Source: JBHFEI01 sp041928815 (lineage in GTDB: Bacteria; Pseudomonadota; Alphaproteobacteria; Rhizobiales; Rhizobiaceae). From it: a DNA stretch of 16,197 nt. Where the stretch lies: positions 1-16,197 of the forward strand of contig NZ_JBHFEI010000031.1 of assembly GCF_041928815.1 (NCBI RefSeq). The letters run 5' to 3'. The notes under the pieces are model-generated. The model had not been told where the DNA came from. It saw only the letters and a list, made by a program, of their open reading frames with translations, and made no database searches. This document shows positions 6,460 to 12,426 of this stretch, one piece after another; position 1 is the stretch's first letter, and each line of letters begins with the position of its first letter. The position numbers and the translations under genes are program-made.

Positions 6460-7901
6460 GGGATGTCTCCTGTTGCGTGTGCTGGATGATGTGCGTCGTT
6501 GCAGCCCGACAGCTGCAGCACCGGCCGGGACGGATCGACCCGGTGGGCCTCGAGGCTCTTGCGATGGACGATGCGGCAGATGTGCTGGTCGATGGAGCTG
6601 ATATATTCGAGCGTTGTCACCCGGAGTGGCGATTTGCGCCTGCCGCGGATGGCGCGCTGGCGCGCCTGGACGAAGCTGGCGTCGCTGAAGCCGAGCGTGG
6701 CGAAGATCATGTGGTCGACCTCCCGGCCACCCGAGACCTGCCAGTTGTAGCCGAAGGACGCGGTCCGCTCCGTTGCCAGCATCACCTGCACCCGGCCGTC
6801 GATGAAGGCGTCGCTGGCGGCGTCGCGTGCCTTGCGCGAGATGCCGCCGCTGATCAGGGCAAATGTCAGTCCGTGTTGTTGCAGCAGCCGGGCGATGCGC
6901 CCCTGCTGCGGCAGCATCGACGTGAACACGATCAGCGGCTTGCCGTTGAGGTGATGTTCCTCGAGATGGATTTTGAGCCGCTCCTCCTTGGCTGTCGGCT
7001 CACCCTCGAGGATGTCGATGAAGCGGCCGGGTGCCGACAGGTCCGGGAAGGCACCTGGATGTTCCATCAGCTGGCGGGCGCGGGTAAAGGCGACACCGGG
7101 ACGGGTGCCGTCGATGGTGAACCGCTCGAGCTCGAGCACCGCGTCGTGGTGGAACCGGTCGTAGAGGCCGCGCTGACGCTCCTCCATGTCGACCGGTTCG
7201 GGGATATGGACGACCTCCTGTTCACCGTGAATGCTGGCGAAGCTGCGGCGGATGGCATGCCGGCCAAGGATGCGCGCCAGCCGGTTATGGTTCTTCCAGC
7301 CGGCGATCCGTCCGTCGAGATCGAAGACAGCGTGTTCGTCGTCGAAGGCCTGGGGCGATGGATAGGAGCCGGCGTCGATGATCCTGACCGCCGGATAGGC
7401 CGATGACAGCTTGCCATCGATCAGCGTGCCGGTCATGCCGAGGAAATGCGTCATGCGGCCGCTGTCGAACAGGGCAAACAGCGCCGCACTCTGCTGGCTG
7501 CCGGCACCCTTGTAGCCCATGTGCATCTCGTCGACATGGACGGCGGTGACATGGGCGGGGAGGTTGCGCCAGCTGAGCGTCAGCCGGCGAAACCCCATCA
7601 GGAACACTTTTGCCGGCAGGCCAAGCTGCCGTGCAATCTCGGCCGGTGTCCCATCGACGATGACGACATCTTCGTCGCCGAAACCGGTGAAGCGCAGCAG
7701 TTCGCGCCTGTTCTTCTTCAGCAGGCTCTTCGGCATCGCCCAGACCGTGCCGATGCGCAGCTCCGACCATAGATACCATTGCATGACGCAGACCGACGGC
7801 GTCTTGCCGGCGCCGGCGTCGGAGAGATTGAGGCATCTGTCATTGGCCATGTAGAAGGCGAGGTCGGCGATCTGATCGTCGCGGAGGGTGGGTTGGTGCA
7901 T
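6456..7901 (-). CDS. SF2-type DNA helicase/translocase (SNF2-like)
   Basis: A 481-residue two-lobed helicase. Visible motifs are an RDDQ near the N-terminus (7-10), Walker A DAGAGKT (28-34), Walker B VDEMH (123-127), motif III GMTGTL (155-160), motif IV KPLIVFTSM (321-329), motif V ATERTASFGYNW (376-387) and motif VI QARQRAIRGRR (412-422), with arginine fingers. No extra nuclease or zinc domain is seen. The frame stays open to 8084, but the residues before the ATG at 7901 are unconvincing, and GAGGG lies about eight bases upstream of 7901. It is 10 bp from the gene before it and overlaps the next by ATGA. It probably remodels or unwinds DNA for the adjacent nuclease complex, or serves element replication. 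Confidence 0.88.
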   Translation of the reverse strand: MHQPTLRDDQIADLAFYMANDRCLNLSDAGAGKTPSVCVMQWYLWSELRIGTVWAMPKSLLKKNRRELLRFTGFGDEDVVIVDGTPAEIARQLGLPAKVFLMGFRRLTLSWRNLPAHVTAVHVDEMHMGYKGAGSQQSAALFALFDSGRMTHFLGMTGTLIDGKLSSAYPAVRIIDAGSYPSPQAFDDEHAVFDLDGRIAGWKNHNRLARILGRHAIRRSFASIHGEQEVVHIPEPVDMEERQRGLYDRFHHDAVLELERFTIDGTRPGVAFTRARQLMEHPGAFPDLSAPGRFIDILEGEPTAKEERLKIHLEEHHLNGKPLIVFTSMLPQQGRIARLLQQHGLTFALISGGISRKARDAASDAFIDGRVQVMLATERTASFGYNWQVSGGREVDHMIFATLGFSDASFVQARQRAIRGRRKSPLRVTTLEYISSIDQHICRIVHRKSLEAHRVDPSRPVLQLSGCNDAHHPAHATGDIP

Positions 7902-7911
7902 GGCCGTGCCC

Positions 7912-8229
7912 TCAGGCGACGCGACGGAAGGCACGGATGTGTGCTGCCCATTCCCGGACGTGACGCGCCTCGTCTGCGGCGCAATCGTCGAAGTCGGGAT
8001 GGAGCCGGACAAACGGTGGCGCATCTTCGTCGAACGCGCCGGCATAGGCGGCAAACACGGCTGGCGTGATGTCCGCGACCTCAAGCGTGTCGGGGCAGAA
8101 GGTCAGGATGCGGGCGGCGCCGGCGAGCGTGGCCTCGCGGGCGATGCCCTTGAGCGAGGTCGATGCAGGCACGCCGGGGTCATGGATCGCGACGGCGTCA
8201 CCGTCGGGAACCTCGAAGAGGATCTTCAT
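7912..8229 (-). CDS. Unknown 105-residue protein
   Basis: A small, acidic protein starting MKILFEVPDGD, without a family I recognise. The middle (GIAREATLAGAARILTFC) could form helices, and the end is HVREWAAHIRAFRRVA. The ATG at 8229 follows AAGGA with eight bases between. The frame is open further upstream to 8361, but that extension is of random composition. It lies 10 bp before the helicase start in the same direction, so it is probably co-transcribed with it. There is no membrane segment or Cys cluster. Confidence 0.7.
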   Translation of the reverse strand: MKILFEVPDGDAVAIHDPGVPASTSLKGIAREATLAGAARILTFCPDTLEVADITPAVFAAYAGAFDEDAPPFVRLHPDFDDCAADEARHVREWAAHIRAFRRVA

Positions 8230-8342
8230 CAGGATATCCTTGATGTGGGGGAGAGACGATGGGAGAGAGTGGGTGCACGAGGAGCGGACGGGAGGGGCGC
8301 TTCGCGAATGGAGGAGATGAGAGCGTGAGCCGTTGAGACGGG

Positions 8343-8558
8343 TCAGCTCCAGGTCTTCCACTTGGCGATGTCGACGCCGAGCCGGAGCGCCTCGCGCTCC
8401 CAGAACCGGCGCAGGTAAAACCTTGACGACATCGGCAGCAGCTCATGGCATTGCGTCAGCAGTCCGCCGCAGATCATCAGCTGCTTCTGCCATCCGGGTG
8501 CGGTGTTGAACTGATGGATGAGCTGGAACAATGGTCGGTGCACGTCGATGACGGGCAT
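8343..8558 (-). CDS. Unknown 71-residue protein, overlapping the gene upstream
   Basis: A small protein starting MPVIDVHRPLFQLIHQFN and ending WEREALRLGVDIAKWKTWS, with no family recognised. The ATG at 8558 follows AGGAG with six bases between, the same AGGAGAC block as in other genes of this run. Its first 116 bp overlap the 3' end of the Cys-rich gene in a different frame. That overlapped part of the Cys-rich protein lies beyond its conserved-looking domain, so both can be real. The following gene begins 113 bp further on. Confidence 0.65.
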   Translation of the reverse strand: MPVIDVHRPLFQLIHQFNTAPGWQKQLMICGGLLTQCHELLPMSSRFYLRRFWEREALRLGVDIAKWKTWS

Positions 8559-9315
8559 TCGGTCTCCTGTGGTCAGGGGTGGTGTCTTCGCTGGCAGAGG
8601 CCATGGCCGAAACCATCCGCTTCCTTGTCCCGTGCGCGGGAAAGCCAATGATGGCGGGGCGGACATCCGTGCCGGCGCAGGCGCCGCAGTCGAGGCAGGT
8701 GGTGTCGGTATAGCTGGCCGGGCAGATGGCGATGCGGCGTCCTTCAGGCGTGTGGCGCGGCAAGTCGCCGATCCGCTGTCGGTACTGCGATATCGTTTCC
8801 GAAGGTCTGCGGGCGTACTCCACCGGCATAATGACAACGACGTTGAGACCATGCACGGCCAGCGCATCGGCATGGGCAACGCTGTTGGCCGAGAGATTGA
8901 CAGGAAAACCGAGGGTGACCGCCTCGTGCAGAACCCCCAGATTCTGAGGGGTCATTGGCTTGTGGGTGTAGGCAATCACCGGCCGGCCGCGATTGGCGCG
9001 CGCGAGCTTGAGCATCTGGTCCCGGTCAATGTCGTCGCCATCGCCGGGCAGGTCGCCGGCCTGGCCATACCGCCACATCTGCCGACGCGGCAGGCGTTCG
9101 ACCTGTTTGACGAAGGTGTCGAAGTCGGAGCCCGCCTCGCCACGGTCGACCTTGCCCCAGAACAACGACATCGGGCCGAGCTCGGCATAGCAACCGCCGC
9201 CATCCCGTAACGGACAGCTGGTCGGGCAGGTGGATCTGGATGAGGTGGAGGCGGGCATCGGCCCGAGCTTGGCATTGCGGGTGATGCGGGTGATGCGGGT
9301 GAGGCTGTGATTCAT
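8443..9315 (-). CDS. Cys-rich phage-type protein (DUF7227/gp88-like), function unknown
   Basis: A 290-residue protein. The N-terminus (TRNAKLGPMPASTSSRSTC, then CPLRDGGGCYAELGP) and the block SYTDTTCLDCGACAG resemble a family of uncharacterised phage proteins. The family name is from memory and tentative. Cysteines at 30, 34 and 42 and at 198, 207, 210 and 213 form two clusters that could hold zinc or an iron-sulphur cluster. The conserved region seems to end near GFPAHGTRKR (about 224-233); the last 55 residues are basic and low in complexity and overlap the 71-residue gene. The start at 9315 follows AAGGA and overlaps the previous stop as ATGA. A rho-independent-type hairpin sits 18 bp upstream of the ATG. 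Confidence 0.78.
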   Translation of the reverse strand: MNHSLTRITRITRNAKLGPMPASTSSRSTCPTSCPLRDGGGCYAELGPMSLFWGKVDRGEAGSDFDTFVKQVERLPRRQMWRYGQAGDLPGDGDDIDRDQMLKLARANRGRPVIAYTHKPMTPQNLGVLHEAVTLGFPVNLSANSVAHADALAVHGLNVVVIMPVEYARRPSETISQYRQRIGDLPRHTPEGRRIAICPASYTDTTCLDCGACAGTDVRPAIIGFPAHGTRKRMVSAMASASEDTTPDHRRPNARHRRAPTIVPAHPSVQHRTRMAEAADDLRRTADAMP

Positions 9316-9566
9316 TTGATCCTTTCGGGCAATAAAAAACCCGCCGGCGAGGGCGGGTCAGATGAGCGTTGATGCGCCCTGAGAGCGCGATAACTTCGAA
9401 AGCGGATGGATCGGCCGGCCTCGTCCTCCAGAAGCCAGGCATCCCAGCCGTAGCGCAGCGGCAGCCGCATCCGCGCCACCATCGATGCCGGTACATGTTC
9501 GCCAGTCCCGGGCGCGATAACGTAGATCTTCAGCCGCACAGGTCGAGGATCTCCCAGACCGAACAT
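9312..9566 (-). CDS. Unknown small protein (84 aa, or 75 aa from a GTG)
   Basis: Unrecognised. The core (RLKIYVIAPGTGEHVPASMV, then RLPLRYGWDAWLLEDEAGRS) looks like a small beta-rich domain, ending in a short basic tail. No Shine-Dalgarno precedes the ATG at 9566. A GTG at 9539 has GGGAG about 11 bases before it and would overlap the stop of the 45-residue gene by only a few bases, so I consider it at least as likely. The stop overlaps the next start as ATGA. The 3' end contains a terminator-like hairpin, so its last codons double as RNA structure. Confidence 0.6.
   Translation of the reverse strand: MFGLGDPRPVRLKIYVIAPGTGEHVPASMVARMRLPLRYGWDAWLLEDEAGRSIRFRSYRALRAHQRSSDPPSPAGFLLPERIK
9334..9358 (-). 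terminator. Rho-independent-type hairpin inside the operon
   Basis: On the minus strand ACCCGCC (9358-9352), a six-base loop and GGCGGGT (9345-9339) form a perfect 7-bp GC-rich stem ending in six Ts. It lies within the 3' end of the 84-residue frame, 18 bp before the ATG of the Cys-rich gene. A nearly identical stem lies at 9689-9707. It could be a true terminator, an attenuator or an mRNA-protecting hairpin. Confidence 0.7.
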
Positions 9567-9667
9567 AAGATGTTGATCGCAACGCCGGCGCCGAAGCCAT
9601 CAGGAGGGCGGTTGTGCTGTTTTACGGTCAGCCGCCCGGAGGTCAGCATGGGGTTGGAAAATCTCAT
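9530..9667 (-). CDS. Small ORF (45 aa), first gene of the central operon
   Basis: A 45-codon frame starting MRFSNPMLTSGRLTVKQ and ending VWEILDLCG, then TGA. The case for it is the start: AGGAGACC lies seven bases before the ATG, the same ribosome-binding block that precedes clearly real genes at 6459 and 8558. A GC-rich hairpin (9689-9707) stands just upstream. It overlaps the next frame slightly, as do its neighbours. I recognise no family and cannot exclude that it is only a leader peptide that couples translation to the next gene. Confidence 0.5.
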   Translation of the reverse strand: MRFSNPMLTSGRLTVKQHNRPPDGFGAGVAINILCSVWEILDLCG

Positions 9668-9688
9668 GATGGTCTCCTGAACGAACAA

Positions 9689-9707
9689 ACCCGCCTCTGG
9701 GGCGGGT
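9689..9707 (-). terminator. GC-rich hairpin upstream of the central operon
   Basis: On the minus strand ACCCGCC, a five-base loop and GGCGGGT form the same 7-bp stem as the hairpin at 9334-9358. Only three Ts follow directly, so it is a weaker terminator. It is 21 bp before the ATG at 9667. Its role may be attenuation or 5' mRNA stabilisation. Confidence 0.5.
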
Positions 9708-9711
9708 CACA

Positions 9712-9722
9712 GGGGGGGGGGG
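9712..9722 (+). repeat. Run of 11 G (C11 on the minus strand)
   Basis: An uninterrupted G11 tract lies in the leader of the minus-strand operon, just upstream of the hairpin at 9689-9707. Such tracts change length easily and are also prone to sequencing error. It is not inside a supported gene. Confidence 0.85.
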
Positions 9723-9921
9723 ACGGAAAAATGAAGAGAGGAACCTTGAGGACACGCGTGTCTTCAGCGTTGCGGTGACAGTCCTGCGGCCTTTCGCAGA
9801 TCAGCGTGGATGCTCGCCTTGCAATCGACCGCTGATGGAGATTGAGCCTGCTGACGCGTAGCTTCGGCCAATGACAGGCCTGCACCTCGTTACGCTACCC
9901 GCTTGAAACTGCAGCCGAACG

Positions 9922-9949
9922 GTAATACCTTGCCTTAAAGAGGTATTAC
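9922..9949 (+). promoter_or_regulatory. Perfect inverted repeat, operator of the AbrB/PIN pair
   Basis: GTAATACC (9922-9929) and GGTATTAC (9942-9949) are exact inverted copies with 12 bp between, 20 bp centre to centre, two helical turns. The second arm ends 12 bp before the antitoxin ATG, and AGGA (9950-9953) follows directly. Binding by the AbrB-type antitoxin here would cover the ribosome-binding site region and probably the promoter. Confidence 0.7.
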
Positions 9950-9961
9950 AGGATCACAAAC

Positions 9962-10195
9962 ATGACAACGACGGTCACGGCAAAGGGGCAGGTTACCATT
10001 CCAAAAGCGGTGCGCGAGCTGCTCGGCATCATCCCGGGAAGCAAGGTCGCCTTTCATCGCTCATCCGACGGACAGGTGGTGCTCATAAGAGCCGACCAGC
10101 AACAGCCGGCCAGCCGCTTTCGCAAGCTGCGCGGCCATGCCGGCCAGGGCCTGGACACGGATGCGATCATGGCGCTTACCCGTGGTGAGCCGTGA
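9962..10195 (+). CDS. vapB: AbrB/SpoVT-type antitoxin (VapB-like)
   Basis: A 77-residue protein whose N-terminal half (TTVTAKGQVTIPKAVRELLG, then GSKVAFHRSSDGQVVLI) is a swapped-hairpin AbrB domain, the DNA-binding part of many VapB antitoxins. The tail (about 46-77) is the expected toxin-contacting segment. AGGA lies eight bases before the ATG. A perfect inverted repeat directly upstream is the probable autoregulatory site. The stop overlaps the GTG start of the toxin (GTGA). Domain and partner make the assignment secure. Confidence 0.9.
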   Translation: MTTTVTAKGQVTIPKAVRELLGIIPGSKVAFHRSSDGQVVLIRADQQQPASRFRKLRGHAGQGLDTDAIMALTRGEP

Positions 10196-10611
10196 CACTG
10201 GTCGATACCAATATTCTGCTCGATCTGGTCACCAATGATCCGGCCTGGGCGGACTGGTCGATCGAGCAGATGGAAGCGGCGGCATTGGCTGGCCCCTTGC
10301 TGATCAACGACGCCATCTACGCTGAGCTTTCCGTTCGATATCAGCGCATCGAGGATGTCGACGCATTTATAGACGAGGCGGGACTTCTCGTCATGCCGAT
10401 GCCGCGAGAAGCCCTATTCCTGGCGGCCAAGGTTTTTACACAGTACCGCCGGGCCGGCGGGGCACGCACCGGTGTTTTGCCGGACTTCTTCATCGGGGCA
10501 CAGGCAGCCGTTCAGCAATGGCCGCTGTTGACGCGGGACGCCAGGCGGTATCAAAGCTACTTTCCGACGGTGACATTGATCGCGCCGGATATGCTGAAGA
10601 CACACAGGTGA
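10192..10611 (+). CDS. vapC: VapC-type PIN-domain toxin (ribonuclease)
   Basis: A 139-residue PIN protein with GTG start, overlapping the antitoxin stop by four bases. The catalytic acids are present: D5 in LVDTNILLD, E45 in AIYAELSVRY, D98 in GVLPDFFIGA and D116 in LLTRDARRY. It should cut a specific RNA when freed from its antitoxin. It belongs to a different PIN branch from the FitB-type toxin at 2137-2556, so the window carries two unrelated toxin-antitoxin pairs. Both read opposite to the phage-like genes, as expected for separately acquired modules. Confidence 0.9.
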   Translation: MTLVDTNILLDLVTNDPAWADWSIEQMEAAALAGPLLINDAIYAELSVRYQRIEDVDAFIDEAGLLVMPMPREALFLAAKVFTQYRRAGGARTGVLPDFFIGAQAAVQQWPLLTRDARRYQSYFPTVTLIAPDMLKTHR

Positions 10612-10918
10612 AAGGCGAAGGGTTACGGGTGATACCAGGCCGAACCTGGCGACAGACCGCGATATCCATGTCGATCACCGCAACACGCGGTACTGGCCAT
10701 CTGCGACGATCATCTACGACTGACAGAGCCCATCGTCGAACACCGGGACGGATGGGGCTGGGCTACAAGCATGTTTTGCAACACAGACAAAGGCCTGCTC
10801 AGGTCGGCTGAACGTCTCGGATTCTTCTGGCGGCAGCCACGATCGGAATGCCGATGACCACGCCAATCAGCGTACGGCAAAACAGATATCCGATCGAAAG
10901 TTGCCTCGTGGCGACTTC
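10612..10918. other. Gene-free stretch after the VapBC-type operon
   Basis: About 307 bp between the + strand toxin and the convergent 190-residue gene. I find no supported gene and no strong terminator. The only symmetric sequence I note is a weak CCAGG-N5-CCTGG hairpin near 10637-10651. Short open frames here have neither convincing starts nor protein-like composition. Confidence 0.6.
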
Positions 10919-11491
10919 CTACAAAAATGCATGCTTAGCGGCGGGCGTCAGGTCGTACTGATCTCCGATACGCCTCGACCATTCCGCTGGTGGCTCGTCG
11001 AGATCGATCCGCTCGTCATGATCTTCGACGAGATCCGGATAGGCCCAGATCTGTCCGGCCGCGTGTCTCTCCTCGGCCAGCCAGCGCTGCTGCGGCGTCT
11101 CGAACTGTTCCGGCACCTGCGCCATCATGTCAGCGAGGATCGCGTCGGGATCGGGGGCATAGACTGCGCCGCCGTATTGGTTGTGTCGGGTGAGCCTCGG
11201 CCAGTCGAGCCGGTTGAGCACCGCCGGAACAAAATCCCAGTCATAGGTGCCGTCGAACGCGATGGTGCGGCTGAGCATTCGGTCCCAGACGGCCAGCACG
11301 ATCTCGCCGGCCTGCATGGCGCAATGGCGCATGGCCGAGGCGCCGAGGTCCGACCAGACCTGCTTCAGCGGGAGGTCCTCAGAGTTCTCGATCATCCATT
11401 CCCAGCAGCACAACGCCGCTTCGAGTATGAGGGACAGACGGTCGGAATTCCCGGGCAGTGTCGGTGTGAATGTCGGCAATGAGACCTCCAT
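10919..11491 (-). CDS. Unknown 190-residue protein at the end of the right operon
   Basis: No family recognised. Starting at MEVSLPTFTPTLPG, the protein looks helical in its first half (LSLILEAALCCWEWMIEN, then LGASAMRHCAMQAGEIVLAV) and carries a Tyr/Trp/Asp-rich second half (DGTYDWDFVPAVLNRLDWPR, HAAGQIWAYPDLVEDHDER). There is no signal peptide or obvious membrane segment. The frame is open upstream to 11686, but that portion overlaps the peptidase gene and looks random, so I use the ATG at 11491. Shine-Dalgarno is weak. The leader shares two short exact motifs with that of the gene at 8229. It follows the peptidase gene by 44 bp. Confidence 0.75.
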   Translation of the reverse strand: MEVSLPTFTPTLPGNSDRLSLILEAALCCWEWMIENSEDLPLKQVWSDLGASAMRHCAMQAGEIVLAVWDRMLSRTIAFDGTYDWDFVPAVLNRLDWPRLTRHNQYGGAVYAPDPDAILADMMAQVPEQFETPQQRWLAEERHAAGQIWAYPDLVEDHDERIDLDEPPAEWSRRIGDQYDLTPAAKHAFL

Positions 11492-11535
11492 CGAGATGTG
11501 GGGGGAAGGGAGATGAGAGGAGAAGCCGGCTTTAT

Positions 11536-12426
11536 TCACGCCGCCACAAACCCCCACGTCGCATCGATCTCCTCGAACAGGGTCCGCTCGTTGAGACCAT
11601 AGGCCCGCAGGATCTCTGCAACCGCGGCCGGGTTGTCCTCGACAATCTGGGTCATCACATCGCGCTTCCGGGCCGGCGGTCTCCAACCCCAGTCCTGGTA
11701 CTCGATCTTCGCCGGATCACGGGACACCACCAGCTCGTCCCACTTCACCTGCAGCAGGGCATCCCGCAGCGCGATCAGGAATGGAACGTCCTGCTTCTCC
11801 GACTTCGTGTGCTGGCCCGAGTAGCCGACCGCGATGTTGGTGCATTCCGGCACCAGATGAGCATACTCGTTGGTGTCGGTGTAGGCGCCGTCAGGGGAGG
11901 GGCGGTAGGCCTGCCCCAGCTGGTTGGCGAGCGACCAGGCGAATGCGTCCGACGCCGTCCGCAATCCCATCTGGTGGGTGATGACCTCGTCATAGTAGGC
12001 CCGGTCGAAGGCGATCGCGATGTCGATGTCCTTGAAGAAGCCGGGATTGAACTTCGCCAGATCCGTCGAGCCGATGCAGCCCTTCTCCTCGGCATGGTGG
12101 ATGACGTAGACGCCGGGGATGCCGGCCTTGATCATCTCCAGCATGAGCCAGATGCCGGCGGTGTCGTCGGCGCCAAGGCAGTTGCGGTCGAGGCTGGTCA
12201 GGATGCCATCCTTGTAGGAGAGGGCCTGAACGCCCCCCTCGTGGTGGACAGTATCGACGTGGCTGGAGAACAGGATGCGTGGGCGGTCACCGATGACCTT
12301 GACCAGGTTCTTGTACGGGTCGCGCTGGAAGTGAGAGAGGTACTTCTGAACGAAGCGGCGTTCGGTCTTGCTGCCGGCGGGGCGGCAGTAGCGGAACATG
12401 TCGAGGATGGTTTCGATATCGGTCAT
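11536..12426 (-). CDS. M20/M28-type zinc metallopeptidase-like protein
   Basis: A 296-residue protein with the co-catalytic zinc pattern of M20/M28/M42 peptidases: H56 and D58 in FSSHVDTVHH, D87 in NCLGADDTAGI, E113/E114 in HHAEEKGCIGS, D141 in IAIAFDRA and H206 in GYSGQHTKSE. These enzymes cut small peptides or remove acyl groups. The protein lacks a signal peptide and is short for M20, with no obvious lid/dimerisation domain. The last 70 residues (VKWDELVVSRDPAKIEYQ onward) look like a separate helical tail. It begins in an ATGA overlap with the 358-residue gene. A peptidase inside a phage-like operon is unusual, and its substrate is unknown. Confidence 0.82.
   Translation of the reverse strand: MTDIETILDMFRYCRPAGSKTERRFVQKYLSHFQRDPYKNLVKVIGDRPRILFSSHVDTVHHEGGVQALSYKDGILTSLDRNCLGADDTAGIWLMLEMIKAGIPGVYVIHHAEEKGCIGSTDLAKFNPGFFKDIDIAIAFDRAYYDEVITHQMGLRTASDAFAWSLANQLGQAYRPSPDGAYTDTNEYAHLVPECTNIAVGYSGQHTKSEKQDVPFLIALRDALLQVKWDELVVSRDPAKIEYQDWGWRPPARKRDVMTQIVEDNPAAVAEILRAYGLNERTLFEEIDATWGFVAA

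Noticed and set aside
6420..7406. + strand open frame (328 codons) over the helicase
   Set aside because: The minus strand carries a full set of helicase motifs; this frame has none.
9664..9885. Minus-strand frame of 73 codons upstream of the central operon
   Set aside because: It runs through the C11 tract and hairpin, lacks a ribosome-binding site and has random-looking composition.
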